Assembly (NCBI RefSeq): GCF_000827595.2 | Contig: NZ_LN776178.1 | Coordinates: 62,001-126,000, forward strand | Direction of reading: 5' to 3' | Source of the DNA: Necropsobacter massiliensis | GTDB lineage: Bacteria > Pseudomonadota > Gammaproteobacteria > Enterobacterales > Pasteurellaceae | DNA length: 64,000 nucleotides | Shown here: positions 1 through 10,240 of the stretch, one piece after another | Layout: the number at the start of each line of letters is the position of its first letter | Position numbering within the stretch: the first letter of the stretch is position 1 | Made by a program: the position numbers and the translations under genes | The notes under the pieces: model-generated | The model's database searches: none | Seen by the model: only the letters and a program-made list of their open reading frames with translations | What the model was told of the DNA's origin: nothing

Positions 1-325
1 GCAAACCACTGTCGGTGATGTTCACGCCGTCTTTTTTCGCATTTTCTGCAAGGAATTGCTTGCCAGCTTCTTCAACCTGTTTGAATTCCGCTTGTGCGGC
101 TTCCGCTGCCTGTTGTTGCAATCGCTGCAATGCTTGGCTGACTTCGTTGAGATCCAGCGCCGGCGCATTGTTGTTCAGTGAATCATAAATACCTTTGGCG
201 ACCGCTTCGGCTTTGACGGCAAGTTTGCTTTCCGTCAGTTGCTGACCGATTTGTAATCCGATACCGTAGCTGCCTTTGGCTGACACATCGTCTAATGTTA
301 CCTGTTCAAAAAATTGTTTTGTCAT
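1..325 (-). CDS. fklB: FKBP-type peptidyl-prolyl cis-trans isomerase, N-terminal part (cut by window edge)
   Basis: Reading leftwards from the ATG at 325 gives 108 residues without a stop, beginning MTKQFFEQVTLDDVSAKGSY. This matches the N-terminal dimerisation domain of FklB/FKBP22: the SYGIGLQ-type motif, a long helical stretch rich in Gln and Ala, and the ENAKKDGVNITDSGL lead-in to the catalytic FKBP domain. The catalytic domain itself lies beyond the left edge. The family catalyses cis-trans isomerisation of Xaa-Pro bonds during protein folding. No signal peptide is visible, as in E. coli FklB, while the related periplasmic FkpA has one. It lies just downstream of psd in the same direction, only 23 bases away, so co-transcription is possible. 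Confidence 0.85.
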   Translation of the reverse strand, partial: MTKQFFEQVTLDDVSAKGSYGIGLQIGQQLTESKLAVKAEAVAKGIYDSLNNNAPALDLNEVSQALQRLQQQAAEAAQAEFKQVEEAGKQFLAENAKKDGVNITDSGL

Positions 326-348
326 TGTTTTTCCTTGTTGATTGAATG

Positions 349-1233
349 TTATTTTTTATACGCCAACACTTCGCCCACGCGTACCGGCACATCAACGTCC
401 AAATTGTCCGCCAGCACGACTTGATCGCGCTGGAACAGATTGATTACTGTTGAACCCAGCTGGAACGCGCCCATTTCCTGCCCTTTGCGCAAACTGAGCG
501 CATTGTCGCCGCTATAAGTCCACGTTTTTACTTCGTCTGCGCGCGGCGGATTAATCACGCCCGCCCAGGCGGTACTGATGCTGGCGGTAATGGTGGCGCC
601 GACCAGAATCTGTACCATACTGCCGAAAGCGGTATCAAACAGGCAGATCACCCGTTCGTTGCGAGCGAACAAATTAGGCACGTGCTGCGCTAAAAACGGA
701 TTGACCGAAAATAAATCTCCCGGCACATAAATCATCTTGCGCAATGTGGCGTCGCAAGGTATATGCACGCGGTGATAGTCGCGCGGTGACAGATATGTGG
801 TGACGAATGCGCCGTTTTTAAAGGTCTCGACCAATTCCTGATCTCCTGCCAGTAAATCTTCCAGCCGAAAATAATGACCTTTAGCTTGCAACAGCAGATT
901 ATCATCAATATGCCCAAGCTGGCTGATACGCCCGTCGGCGGGCAGGCAAAGTGCGGTCGGATTTTGATCGATTTTACGCGCATCGTCTGCCAGCGGGCGG
1001 ATAAAAAATTCGTTAAAACTGGCATAATCGGTAAATTTGGTTTTTGCCGCTTCCGCCATGTCGACATGATATTTTTTGGCGAAAAGTTTAATCACAAAAT
1101 GTGTCAGCGCGCCCCATTCTTGTTTCGCAAACCAGCCTGCCAAGCGGGTTAAATACAGTTGCGGCATGACATATTGAAAGGCGATTTTAACGCGCTGCCA
1201 ATAGTTCGGTCGTTTGTTTTCAGCGTTGTACAT
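349..1233 (-). CDS. psd: Phosphatidylserine decarboxylase proenzyme
   Basis: Psd converts phosphatidylserine to phosphatidylethanolamine at the inner membrane. The 294-residue product has the family's normal length. The self-cleavage motif LGST is at residues 259-262: the proenzyme breaks between Gly260 and Ser261, and Ser261 becomes the pyruvoyl group of the small subunit. The catalytic Asp (PADGRIS, about residue 100) and His (YHRVHIP, about residue 155) regions are also present. The ATG has a good ribosome binding site (GAGGGA, seven bases upstream). The gene stands between the FKBP gene and the opp operon, with a 238-base gap on the opp side. Confidence 0.97.
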   Translation of the reverse strand: MYNAENKRPNYWQRVKIAFQYVMPQLYLTRLAGWFAKQEWGALTHFVIKLFAKKYHVDMAEAAKTKFTDYASFNEFFIRPLADDARKIDQNPTALCLPADGRISQLGHIDDNLLLQAKGHYFRLEDLLAGDQELVETFKNGAFVTTYLSPRDYHRVHIPCDATLRKMIYVPGDLFSVNPFLAQHVPNLFARNERVICLFDTAFGSMVQILVGATITASISTAWAGVINPPRADEVKTWTYSGDNALSLRKGQEMGAFQLGSTVINLFQRDQVVLADNLDVDVPVRVGEVLAYKK

Positions 1234-1471
1234 AAATAGTCCCTCAATGAAATTTGAGTTGGGATTATAACAACTTATTTCACTTGTGCAACGACAAGCC
1301 GTACGCCTTGCTGTGGTATCCGACGGCAGATGCGAGCATTAGCTTGCAATCCCCGGTGTTTTTGGCAGCGTTATCCGTCCCGCCGCCAGTTTGATTGCAT
1401 ATTTGAAACAGTGGGGAAATGGTCTGTTAAAAACTGTTAAAAAATCGACCGCACTTTTGGGCGCGGCTTTT

Positions 1472-2461
1472 TTAATCGGCTTTAAAACAGGCAACGAAAT
1501 GATTGTTTTGCCCTTTTAGCCGCGGTTTTTCGGCAATGCAATGCTGATCCGCCAGCGGACAACGGGTGCGAAACACGCAGCCTGACGGCGGATTAATTGG
1601 CGACGGCAGTTCACCTTCAAGCAGTTGAATCTGTTTGTCGCGTTCCAATTTTGGATCGGGAATCGGCACCGCCGACATTAATGCTTTGGTGTAAGGGTGC
1701 CGAGTGTGGTGATAAACCTGCTGATAATCGCCCAGTTCCACCGCATTACCCAGATACATCACCAGCACACGATCGGAAATATGCTTGACGACGGCGAGAT
1801 CATGAGCGATGAAAATCAGGGATAGTCCCATTTCACGTTGTAGGGATTTCAGCAAATTTACCACTTGCGCTTGAATTGAAACGTCTAAGGCAGAGACCGG
1901 TTCATCACAGATAATGAGTTTCGGTTCGACAATCAACGCCCGCGCAATGCCGATGCGTTGACATTGTCCGCCGGAAAATTCGTGCGGATAACGGTTAATC
2001 AGATTCGGCAATAAACCGACTTTCATCATCATTGCGCGCACTTTTTCTTTTACCTGCGCATGGCTGAGGTGGGGCTGATAAATGTGTAACGGTTCGGCAA
2101 TAATACTGCCGATAGTCATGCGCGGATTGAGCGAGGCGAGCGGGTCTTGAAAGATCATCTGAATATCGCTGCGCACTTTTTTCCAGTCTTTTTCCGATTG
2201 CCGAGTGAGATCGTTGCCCAGCCAGAGAATATTGCCGGCGCTGCTTTTCACCAAGCCGATAATCGCACGCGCCAGTGTAGATTTGCCGCAACCCGATTCG
2301 CCGACTACGCCCAGCGTTTCGCCTTGATACAGTTTAAATGACACGTTGTTGACCGCCGTTAAGGTTTGCGGTTTAGCAAACCATGCGGATTTATTGGGCT
2401 TGATGCTGAAGTGAACGCTTAATTCGTTGACTTCCAAAATGGCGTGTTGTTCGGTGTTCAT
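1472..2461 (-). CDS. oppF: Oligopeptide ABC transporter ATPase OppF
   Basis: OppF is one of the two cytoplasmic ATPases powering oligopeptide import through OppBC. Walker A is GESGCGKST, the signature is [15 protein letters not shown] and Walker B is [12 protein letters not shown]. The C-terminal oligopeptide/dipeptide extension carries the cysteines typical of this subfamily ([15 protein letters not shown]), which in relatives bind an Fe-S cluster. The start is placed at the ATG at 2461 because its first bases overlap the oppD stop (ATGA), as expected for coupled translation. The in-frame extension to 2503 runs inside oppD and is unlikely. It is the last gene of oppABCDF. Confidence 0.95.
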   Translation of the reverse strand: MNTEQHAILEVNELSVHFSIKPNKSAWFAKPQTLTAVNNVSFKLYQGETLGVVGESGCGKSTLARAIIGLVKSSAGNILWLGNDLTRQSEKDWKKVRSDIQMIFQDPLASLNPRMTIGSIIAEPLHIYQPHLSHAQVKEKVRAMMMKVGLLPNLINRYPHEFSGGQCQRIGIARALIVEPKLIICDEPVSALDVSIQAQVVNLLKSLQREMGLSLIFIAHDLAVVKHISDRVLVMYLGNAVELGDYQQVYHHTRHPYTKALMSAVPIPDPKLERDKQIQLLEGELPSPINPPSGCVFRTRCPLADQHCIAEKPRLKGQNNHFVACFKAD

Positions 2462-3450
2462 ACGGCATGACCTCGGAGTAATTGTTCGGCGGGAATAAAA
2501 CAAGCGCGTAGCCGTTGATCGGGCAGGCGCACTAAGTTTGGTGCTTTACGACATTGTTCCGAGGCATAGGTGCAACGAGGCTGAAACGGACAACCGTCGG
2601 GCAAATGCAGTAAATTCGGCGGATTGCCGGGGATGGTGATTAAACTGTCCGCTTGGTTATCCACTCGCGGCACAGCGCCAATTAAGCCGATTGAATAAGG
2701 GTGAGTGGGGGTATAAAAAATCTGTTCTGCGCTGCCGTATTCCATGGTGCGACCGGCATACATGACCAACACGTTGTCGCAAATGCTGGCGACCACGCCG
2801 AGATCATGGGTGATCATAATAATGGCGGTGTTAAATTCACGTTTCAGTTCGTTCAGTAAGGTCATAATCTGTGCCTGCACGGTGACATCCAACGCAGTAG
2901 TCGGTTCGTCGGCAATCAGTAATTTGGGGCGGCAGAGCAGCGCCATGGCGATCATTACGCGCTGGCGCATTCCACCGGAAAACTCATGCGGATACATCGT
3001 CATGCGTTTGCGCGCTTCGGGCATTTTCACCGCATCCAGCATGCGCACCGATTCCTCAAAGGCGGTTTTGTGATCCATGCCCTTATGTAGAATCAACACT
3101 TCCATCAGCTGTGCGCCGATTTTCATATAAGGGTTCAGGGAGGTCATCGGATCTTGAAAGATCATGGCAATTTGTTCCGCGCGCAGACGATTCAGTTGTG
3201 CCTCAGGCAGGTTGAGAATTTCCTGTCCGTTAAAGGTTGCCGAACCGCCGATTCGTCCGTTATCCGCCAATAAGCCCATTAACGCGAAAGCGGTCTGCGA
3301 TTTGCCCGAGCCGGATTCGCCCACGATACCCAGCGTTTCGCCCGCTTTAAGGGAAAAGGTTAAATTGTTGACCGCCGTGACTTCGCCGTCAGGGGTTTGA
3401 AAAGTGACGCGTAAATCCTGCACGTCTAATAATAAAGGTGATGTGGTCAT
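2458..3450 (-). CDS. oppD: Oligopeptide ABC transporter ATPase OppD
   Basis: This is the partner ATPase of OppF, 330 residues. Walker A is [11 protein letters not shown], the signature is [15 protein letters not shown], Walker B is [12 protein letters not shown] and the switch histidine is in MITHDLGV. The C-terminal oligopeptide-specific region contains [15 protein letters not shown], a cysteine cluster typical of Opp/Dpp ATPases. It lies 22 bases downstream of oppC and overlaps oppF by four bases, so the genes are one operon. Confidence 0.96.
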   Translation of the reverse strand: MTTSPLLLDVQDLRVTFQTPDGEVTAVNNLTFSLKAGETLGIVGESGSGKSQTAFALMGLLADNGRIGGSATFNGQEILNLPEAQLNRLRAEQIAMIFQDPMTSLNPYMKIGAQLMEVLILHKGMDHKTAFEESVRMLDAVKMPEARKRMTMYPHEFSGGMRQRVMIAMALLCRPKLLIADEPTTALDVTVQAQIMTLLNELKREFNTAIIMITHDLGVVASICDNVLVMYAGRTMEYGSAEQIFYTPTHPYSIGLIGAVPRVDNQADSLITIPGNPPNLLHLPDGCPFQPRCTYASEQCRKAPNLVRLPDQRLRACFIPAEQLLRGHAV

Positions 3451-3472
3451 AATTCACTCCAACGGCGTTTGA

Positions 3473-4384
3473 TCAGCGCTCTTTCGGATCAAGCGCGTCG
3501 CGTAATCCGTCGCCGATAAAGTTAAAACAAAACAGGGTAATGACTAAAAAGAGTGCCGGAAAAACCAACAGCCAAGGCGCAGCTTCCATCGATTTTGCGC
3601 CGTCGTTTAGCAAGCCGCCCCAGCTGCTTAACGGTTCTTGAGTGCCTAAGCCAAGAAAACTTAAAAAAGATTCGAATAAAATCATGCCGGGAACCAGCAA
3701 CGAGGCATATACCACCACAACGCCCAAGACATTGGGTACGATATGCCGCCAGACGATTTGGCGTGCAGATACGCCGCATACGACGGCAGCCTCAATAAAT
3801 TCTTTTTGTTTCAAACTCAGGGTTTGCCCGCGCACGATTCTTGCCATATCCAGCCAAGACACCATGCCGATCGCCACAAAAATTAAGAAAATATTGCGCC
3901 CGAAAAAGGTCACCAGCAGGATAACGAAAAACATAAAAGGAAAGGAGTTCAGAATTTCCAGAAAACGCATCATCACGGTATCCGTTTTACCGCCGATATA
4001 ACCCGAGGTGGCGCCGTAAAGGGTGCCGACCAATACCGCGATTAACGCCCCGGCAATGCCGACCAGCAGCGAAATGCGCCCGCCGATAGCCACGCGTACC
4101 AATAAATCGCGACCGGAAGAATCGGTCCCGAAGTAGTGCATGCTTTCCCATTCTGGCGCGATAGCAATGGCGCTGAAATCCAGTTCATCGTAGGGATAGG
4201 GCATCAGCAGCGGAGCAAAAATCACAAATAGCCCGATAACAAACAGCACGCACAGGCTGGTGAGTGCAGCTTTGTTGTGCAGAAAACGACGGCGCGCATC
4301 CTGCCACAGGCTGCGCCCTTCAATGGCTTGTGGCTGTGTCGTGAGCTTTTCCAACAATGCGCTGTCTTTGGATTTGGTTAACAT
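3473..4384 (-). CDS. oppC: Oligopeptide ABC transporter permease OppC
   Basis: OppC is an inner-membrane permease subunit. After the amphipathic EGRSLWQDARRRF segment typical of OppC come about six hydrophobic segments and the inner-membrane ABC motif (EAAVVCGVSARQIVWRHIVPN, the EAA loop that contacts the ATPase). The product ends in DGLRDALDPKER, as in enterobacterial OppC. I chose the ATG at 4384 because AAAGGA sits six bases upstream. An ATG at 4390 abuts that site and would be too close. It is in the opp operon between oppB and oppD. Confidence 0.95.
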   Translation of the reverse strand: MLTKSKDSALLEKLTTQPQAIEGRSLWQDARRRFLHNKAALTSLCVLFVIGLFVIFAPLLMPYPYDELDFSAIAIAPEWESMHYFGTDSSGRDLLVRVAIGGRISLLVGIAGALIAVLVGTLYGATSGYIGGKTDTVMMRFLEILNSFPFMFFVILLVTFFGRNIFLIFVAIGMVSWLDMARIVRGQTLSLKQKEFIEAAVVCGVSARQIVWRHIVPNVLGVVVVYASLLVPGMILFESFLSFLGLGTQEPLSSWGGLLNDGAKSMEAAPWLLVFPALFLVITLFCFNFIGDGLRDALDPKER

Positions 4385-4414
4385 AATCATTCCTTTAATT
4401 TGCTTACGGAGCGG

Positions 4415-5335
4415 TTAATAACGGATTTTCGGATCAATCACCGCATATAGAATATCGACTATCGCGTTAAAAATAATAGTAAGCGCGCCGACCAAAATGG
4501 TGAGGCTGAGCACCAAAGAATAATCTCGGTTCAGCGCACCGTTGACGAACAGCTGCCCGATGCCCGGTAAACCGAAAATGCTTTCAATCACCATGGAGCC
4601 TGTAATAATGCCCACGAATGCCGGTCCCATATAGGAAATAACCGGCAATAGCGCAGGACGTAATGCATGTTTCAGCAGGATTTGGCGCATCGGCAGACCT
4701 TTGGCTTTGGCGGTGCGGATAAAGTTGGAATGCAGCACTTCGATCATCGAACCGCGGGTAATGCGCGCGATACTGGCGATATAAGACAAACATAAGGCGC
4801 ACATCGGCATCAGCATAAATTGCGCTGCGCCACCTTCCCAACCGCCCGAAGGCAACCATTTCAACGTAATGGAGAACAATAAAATTAGCAGTGGCGCCAC
4901 TACAAAGCTAGGAATGACCACGCCGGTCATGGCGAACGCCATAATCAGATAATCCAACCATTTATTTTGCTTTAACGCGGCAACGGTGCCGGCGCTGATC
5001 CCCAATATCAGCGCCACGATAAAGGCAGATACGCCCAGTTTCAGCGAAACCGGAAAGGCGGCGGCGACTAACTGGTTTACCGTATAATCTTTGTATTTAA
5101 AAGACGGCCCGAAATCACCGTGTGCCAGATTCTTGAGGTAAATCAGATATTGCTTATACAGCGGTTCGTTTAAATGGTATTTCGCCTCGATATTGGCAAT
5201 GACTTCGGGCGGGTAGTTTTTTTCGCCAGTAAACGGGCTGCCCGGTGCCAAACGCATCATAAAAAACGAAATAGTGATTAGAATAAACAGCGTCGGAATC
5301 GCTTGCAGCAGACGGCGGAGAATTAATTTCAACAT
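4415..5335 (-). CDS. oppB: Oligopeptide ABC transporter permease OppB
   Basis: This is the second permease subunit, 306 residues from the ATG at 5335 (MLKLILRRLLQAIPTLF), which matches the usual OppB start. A start at 5359 would add an atypical eight-residue extension. The typical MMRLAPGSPFTGE motif, six membrane segments and the EAA-like loop (TAKAKGLPMRQILLKHALRPA) are present, and the product ends in YAVIDPKIRY like its relatives. It is separated from oppA by an uptake-sequence hairpin that can act as a partial terminator. Confidence 0.96.
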   Translation of the reverse strand: MLKLILRRLLQAIPTLFILITISFFMMRLAPGSPFTGEKNYPPEVIANIEAKYHLNEPLYKQYLIYLKNLAHGDFGPSFKYKDYTVNQLVAAAFPVSLKLGVSAFIVALILGISAGTVAALKQNKWLDYLIMAFAMTGVVIPSFVVAPLLILLFSITLKWLPSGGWEGGAAQFMLMPMCALCLSYIASIARITRGSMIEVLHSNFIRTAKAKGLPMRQILLKHALRPALLPVISYMGPAFVGIITGSMVIESIFGLPGIGQLFVNGALNRDYSLVLSLTILVGALTIIFNAIVDILYAVIDPKIRY

Positions 5336-5378
5336 AGTAATCGTCAATCCAAACAACAAAAGCGCAAAAAAATAAAAA

Positions 5379-5419
5379 AAGTGCGGTCGGTTTTATCACG
5401 GTTTTGCTTTGACCGCACT
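5379..5419 (-). terminator. Uptake-sequence hairpin between oppA and oppB
   Basis: An inverted pair of uptake signal cores forms a 9-bp stem (AGTGCGGTC / GACCGCACT) around a loop of about 22 bases. On the minus strand the stem is followed by a T-rich run (seven T, A, seven T). It probably attenuates transcription after oppA, which would give more binding protein than permease. The distal arm is one base short of the full 9-mer. Confidence 0.7.
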
Positions 5420-5435
5420 GAAATCACATTCAGCC

Positions 5436-7087
5436 TTACGGCTTAACAATATATACGTCTTTTAAATAATAGGTTTCGCTCGGATGACCGACCGCAAAGC
5501 CTTTCACGTAAGGTTTTACCATACGCGGTGCAACGTAGTAATAGAGCGGAATTAATGCAGTGTCCTGATCCAATTGCCGTTCAAGTGCGGCATAAATTTC
5601 CGCGCGTTTTTCATCGCTTTCCTGCCGGTATGACGAGGCGAGTAAATCGTCATAGGTCTGACTTTTGTAGAATGCGGTATTGTTGCTGCTGGTGGACAGA
5701 TAATAGTTTAAGAACGTGGTGGCTTCATTATAATCGGCGCACCAGCCTGCACGGGCAATGTCATAATTGCCTTGACGGCGTGAATCCAAATAGGTTTTCC
5801 ATTCCTGATTTTCCAGCTTCACGTTGACTACGCCGGCTAAGTTTTTCTTCCACAGCGAGGCTACGGCGATGGCGATTTTTTTGTGATTATCCGAGGTGTT
5901 GTATAACAGGCTCAGATTCAGCGGATTGGTTTTATCAAAGCCTGCTTCTTTCAGCAATTCGACAGCCTGTTGGTTGCGCTCGGCTTGTGATAATTTCGCC
6001 CATTGCGGCGGGGGGTGTTTTTTTCACCGCCGTTAATGTAAGGCGGTGTGAAGCTATAGGCGGGCACCTGCCCTTGTGCGGTGACTTTATCGGTAATAAT
6101 ATCGCGATCCACCGCCATGGAAAGCGCTTTCCTTACCCGTACATCGGTAAACGGCGCTTTAGTCTGATTGATTTCATATTGATAAGTACAGAGCACCGGC
6201 GGCGTGTAAACTTCGTTTGGTTGTTCTGCTTTTAGTTTGGCAAACAGTTCGACCGGCAGCTCATGATTGGTGATGTCTAAATCGCCGGCACGATAGCGCG
6301 ATACGTCGGTGTTTGATGATACGATTGGATAGAACGTGAGCTGAGTCAGGGCGGTTTTGGCATGATTCCAGTAATGAGGATTCGGCACCATTTCCAGTTT
6401 TTCGTTGATAATCCAGTTAGTCAGTTTGAACGCACCGTTACCCACGATATTGTTAACGTCCGTCCATTTATCGCCGAATTGTTCCACGACTTTTCGGTTT
6501 ACCGGCGCCAATACATAGTGTTCAACCAGTTTATCTGCATAAGGCACGCCTTCAGAGAGGGTTAATTCCAAGGTGTGTGCATCAAGCGCCTTCACACCTA
6601 ACTCGGCGGCGGGTTTTTTGCCTTCGGCGACGTCAGCGGCATTGAGCAGTTTCAAGTAGTTCAGGTAGCTGGAATATGGCGAGGCGGTTTTGGGATCGGC
6701 TAAGCGGCGGAAAGAAAAGACGAAATCATCTGCCGTAACTGGATCACCGTTTGACCATTTGCCGTCTTGGCGTAAATGGAATGTCCAGATTTTAAAATCC
6801 GGGCTGTGTTCCCATTTTTCCGCCGCGCCCGGCAGAATATGACCGTTTTCATCGGAGATGACCAGTGTTTCAAACAATTGGCGGGCGATCATGCCTTCGG
6901 GCGAACCGTCGATTTTATTCGGATCCAAAGACGCCGGATCGGAACCATTATTGATGCGCAGAACCTGTTGTTCTGCCAATTCGGTTCCGGCCGGAATTTC
7001 GGCTGCGTTTACGCTTTGGCTGACTAGGGCGCCGAAAGCGGCGCTGAGTGCGAGGTGAAGAAAGGTTTTTGGGGTTGTGTTTGCCAT
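5436..7087 (-). pseudogene. oppA: Oligopeptide-binding protein OppA, disrupted by a one-base frameshift
   Basis: OppA captures peptides in the periplasm for OppBCDF. The N-terminal 360 or so residues (from 7087) include a signal peptide ending near SVNAAE and the SBP family-5 core. The frame is lost near 6020-6030, at GAA followed by a run of A then C (seven A on the coding strand, beside a run of six C). One extra A would restore KKHPPPQWAKLSQAERNQQ, leading directly into the second frame, which carries the rest (NTSDNHKKIAIAVASLW, RAGWCADYNEATTFLN) to the stop at 5436. Both halves are otherwise well preserved. Either this is a recent null or phase-variable mutation, or a sequencing error in the homopolymer. 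The neighbouring opp genes are intact. Confidence 0.9.
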
Positions 7088-7351
7088 GTTTGTTTTCCTT
7101 TTTAAGTGACAAAAATAAGGTTTGCATTCTATTAATAAAGCAAAATCTTTAAGCTGTAAAGGCGCAAAAAATGAATTTGTGACTGAGGTAAAATAAAACC
7201 TAAAGTGCGGTCGGTATTTTATTTTTTTTCAGCGTAAGTGACTAAATCCGGCAGACCAAATCCGTATGGTCGACTATCCGCCGGGGTTTGCGCGTAAAAA
7301 ATGATAATTTCCTTTGACTAATCGACGATCAAAAGGTAATATTCACGCCCT

Positions 7352-7876
7352 ATGCAAAAGGTAAAACTACCCCTAACTACTGATCCGATAAAAGATGCGC
7401 AGCGTAGATTGGATTATGACGGTTATTATGCCGCCGCCCAACTTGCACGTCTTACGGAATCGGTAAGTAAAGTGCTCAGCGATGCACAGGTTACATTATC
7501 GTTTTTCATTGATCCGCAAAAATTAGTGGTGATGAAAGGTCGGGCGACGGCTGAAGTCGAATTGGAATGTCAGCGTTGCGGTAAGCCTTTTGTACAAACA
7601 CTGAGCTGTGATTTCTGTTATAGCCCCGTGGCTAATTCGGATCAGGCCGATGAATTACCGGAAATTTATGAACCGATTGAGTTTAATGAATTCGGGGAAA
7701 TAGATTTAATCGGTGCAGTGGAGGATGAATTGATGTTGAGTCTTCCGATTGTACCGATGCATTCATCTGAACACTGTGAAGTGTCCGTGGCTGAACAGGT
7801 TTTTGGCGCATTGCCTGAGGAATTGGCAAACAAACCGAACCCGTTCGCTGTATTAGCTAGTTTAAAGAAAAAGTAA
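7352..7876 (+). CDS. yceD: 23S rRNA accumulation protein YceD (DUF177)
   Basis: The 174-residue product has the DUF177 features: MQKVKLPLT start, [10 protein letters not shown] zinc-ribbon-like Cxx[15 protein letters not shown] and a C-terminus ending [12 protein letters not shown]. In E. coli this protein affects 23S rRNA accumulation; its exact chemistry is not established. It is the first gene of the yceD-rpmF-plsX-fabHDG cluster and lies 17 bases before rpmF, a very conserved pairing. The ribosome binding site is weak, but the MQKVKLPL start matches relatives. Confidence 0.93.
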   Translation: MQKVKLPLTTDPIKDAQRRLDYDGYYAAAQLARLTESVSKVLSDAQVTLSFFIDPQKLVVMKGRATAEVELECQRCGKPFVQTLSCDFCYSPVANSDQADELPEIYEPIEFNEFGEIDLIGAVEDELMLSLPIVPMHSSEHCEVSVAEQVFGALPEELANKPNPFAVLASLKKK

Positions 7877-7893
7877 ATTCAGGAGTATAGCCA

Positions 7894-8064
7894 ATGGCTG
7901 TTCAACAAAATAAAAAATCTCGTTCACGTCGTGATATGCGCCGTTCACATGATGCCTTAACTACCGCAGCATTATCCGTTGATAAAGCAAGCGGTGAAAC
8001 TCACTTGCGTCACCACGTAACTGCTGACGGTTACTATCGCGGTCGTAAAGTGATCAATAAGTAA
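7894..8064 (+). CDS. rpmF: 50S ribosomal protein L32 (bL32)
   Basis: This 56-residue basic protein begins [20 protein letters not shown] and ends GRKVINK, as in bL32. It is too short for a 60-residue ORF cut-off but unmistakable. It has no zinc-binding cysteines, so it is the zinc-independent form. The ribosome binding site AGGAG lies eight bases before the ATG. It sits between yceD and plsX, the standard order linking ribosome and lipid synthesis genes. Confidence 0.98.
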   Translation: MAVQQNKKSRSRRDMRRSHDALTTAALSVDKASGETHLRHHVTADGYYRGRKVINK

Positions 8065-8086
8065 TCCGTTACTTAAAGGTAATCAC

Positions 8087-9121
8087 TTGAGTCGTCTAAC
8101 CCTAGCGTTAGATGCGATGGGCGGGGACATTGGTCCCCGTATTACTATCCCCGCATCACTGAAAGCGTTGGAAAAAGACCCAATGCTCTCTTTATTATTG
8201 TTCGGTGACAGCCGACAGATCACTCCTTTACTTAAACACGTACCCGAAAATCTGCGACAACGCCTTACCCTTTGTCATTGCGCGCGCGAGATCGAAAACA
8301 CGCAAGGGCTTGCGTATGCGTTGCGTCACAGCAAGGGAACCTCTATGCGACTGGCGATTGAAGCGGTGCAAAAAGGTGAGGCGCAGGGCTGTGTCAGCGC
8401 GGGCAATACCGCGGCGTTGATGGGGCTGTCAAAAATTATCCTGCAACCGTTAGCGGGGATCGAGCGTCCGGCGCTGATTTCTGTGATCCCCACCATGACC
8501 GGTGAACGCAGTGTAATGCTGGATTTGGGGGCTAATATCGAATGCAGTGCGGAAAATCTGTATCAATTTGCTGTGATGGGCTCGATCTTTGCCGAAAACA
8601 GTCTGGGGCTGGTATTTCCGCGGGTTGCTTTACTGAATATTGGTATTGAAGAAATCAAGGGATATAAATCAATACGTGATGCCGCCGATATGTTAAGCCG
8701 CAACACCAGCATAAATTATATCGGCTTTATTGAAGGGGATTTACTGCTTAACGGCAAAGCGGATGTGATTGTGCATGACGGGTTTGTCGGCAATGTGGCA
8801 TTAAAAACGCTGGAAGGTGCGGCAAAAAATGTTATTGCTTTATTTAAGGGCAATGCCGCCTTAAATAAAAGCAATAGTATGTTAAAACCGGTTTTTACTT
8901 GGCTGATGAAAAAACTCTTTTTAAAAGGCAGTTATCAGCGTTTACAACAGATTAACCCGGATCAATATAACGGCGCCTCTCTGCTGGGATTGACTTCCGT
9001 GGTGGTGAAAAGCCACGGCGGCGCCAATATCGACGGTTTCGCTTATGCAATCGCCGATGCCGCATTACAGGTGCGTCACCGGATTCCGGCAAAAATTTTA
9101 GCCGGCTTAGAAAAATATTAA
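8087..9121 (+). CDS. plsX: Phosphate acyltransferase PlsX
   Basis: PlsX transfers acyl chains from acyl-ACP to phosphate, giving acyl-phosphate for phospholipid synthesis. The 344-residue product begins LTLALDAMGGDIGP, with the family motifs VSAGNTAALM, RPALI and SHGGAN. The start is a TTG at 8087 preceded by AAAGGT. No ATG gives the conserved N-terminus, so this is a real non-ATG start. It follows rpmF by 22 bases. The window also holds plsB (right edge), so both acyltransferase routes are present. Confidence 0.96.
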   Translation: MSRLTLALDAMGGDIGPRITIPASLKALEKDPMLSLLLFGDSRQITPLLKHVPENLRQRLTLCHCAREIENTQGLAYALRHSKGTSMRLAIEAVQKGEAQGCVSAGNTAALMGLSKIILQPLAGIERPALISVIPTMTGERSVMLDLGANIECSAENLYQFAVMGSIFAENSLGLVFPRVALLNIGIEEIKGYKSIRDAADMLSRNTSINYIGFIEGDLLLNGKADVIVHDGFVGNVALKTLEGAAKNVIALFKGNAALNKSNSMLKPVFTWLMKKLFLKGSYQRLQQINPDQYNGASLLGLTSVVVKSHGGANIDGFAYAIADAALQVRHRIPAKILAGLEKY

Positions 9122-9154
9122 TAACCAGAGTTTATAAAATAATCCGAGATTGTT

Positions 9155-10105
9155 ATGTATAGTAGAATTTTAGCCTCCGGGAGTTATTTACCGGCACAGA
9201 TCAGAACCAATGCCGATCTGGAAAAAATGGTGGATACTTCAGACGAATGGATCACAACCCGTTCCGGGATCAAAGAGCGTCGCATTGCGGCGCCAGACGA
9301 AACCGTCGCCAGCATGGGGTTTGTCGCTGCCAAAAATTGTCTTGCTGCGGCAGGTATTGCAGCAGATGATATCGATTTGATTCTGGTTGCGACGACCAGC
9401 AACAGCCACGGCTATCCGAGCGCTGCCTGTCAGATTCAGGGCATGCTGAATATTGCGGACGCGATCGCTTTTGATCTGGCGGCCGCTTGCACCGGTTTTG
9501 TGTATGCCTTGAGCGTTGCCGATCAGTTTATTCGCACGGGACGGGTGAAAAAAGCGCTGGTTATTGGTGCGGATCTGAATTCCCGCAATCTGGATGAAAC
9601 GGATCGCAGCACAGTGGTGTTATTCGGTGACGGCGCCGGTGCGGTAATATTGGAAGCCGCCGAGCAAGCGGGGATTATTTCCACACATCTGCATTCTTCG
9701 CCGGATACCAAAAATATGCTGAGCTTAACTTATCCACGGCGCGGAGAGGCGCAATCGGGCTTTATTCAGATGCAAGGTAATGACACCTTTAAGGTTGCCG
9801 TGCGTGAACTGTCACAGATTGTGGAAGAAACCCTGTTGGCAAATCATCTGGCAAAAGGCGACATCGACTGGCTGGTGCCGCATCAAGCTAATCTGCGTAT
9901 TATTGCCGCCACCGCGAAAAAACTGGATATGCCAATGTCGCAAGTGGTAGTGACGCTGGACCGCCACGGCAACACCAGTGCCGCCAGCGTACCGATTGCA
10001 CTGGATGAAGCGGTGCGTGACGGGCGAATCCGGCGCGGGCAATTATTGCTGCTGGAAGCGTTCGGCGGTGGTTGGACTTGGGGTTCGGCGTTAGTGAGAT
10101 TTTAA
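9155..10105 (+). CDS. fabH: Beta-ketoacyl-ACP synthase III
   Basis: FabH starts fatty acid synthesis by condensing acetyl-CoA with malonyl-ACP. The 316-residue product has the catalytic triad in its usual contexts: Cys112 ([12 protein letters not shown]), His near residue 243 (VPHQANLRI) and Asn near residue 273 ([11 protein letters not shown]). It stands 33 bases after plsX and ends before an uptake-sequence terminator that separates it from fabD. Confidence 0.98.
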   Translation: MYSRILASGSYLPAQIRTNADLEKMVDTSDEWITTRSGIKERRIAAPDETVASMGFVAAKNCLAAAGIAADDIDLILVATTSNSHGYPSAACQIQGMLNIADAIAFDLAAACTGFVYALSVADQFIRTGRVKKALVIGADLNSRNLDETDRSTVVLFGDGAGAVILEAAEQAGIISTHLHSSPDTKNMLSLTYPRRGEAQSGFIQMQGNDTFKVAVRELSQIVEETLLANHLAKGDIDWLVPHQANLRIIAATAKKLDMPMSQVVVTLDRHGNTSAASVPIALDEAVRDGRIRRGQLLLLEAFGGGWTWGSALVRF

Positions 10106-10131
10106 TCGATCTGTTACAATCGCCGACAGGC

Positions 10132-10163
10132 AAAAAAGTGCGGTAAAAAAGACCGCACTTTTG
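10132..10163 (+). terminator. Uptake-sequence terminator after fabH
   Basis: AAGTGCGGT at 10136-10144 and ACCGCACTT at 10152-10160 form a 9-bp stem with a seven-base loop (AAAAAAG) followed by TTTG. It lies 27 bases past the fabH stop, so fabD probably has its own promoter or relies on read-through. Confidence 0.75.
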
Positions 10164-10240
10164 TTCTCAACCAAACTAATGAATGATGATACCGAACGTT
10201 GCATAATGCTCGGAAAATAATAGAAATAAAGGAAATGACA

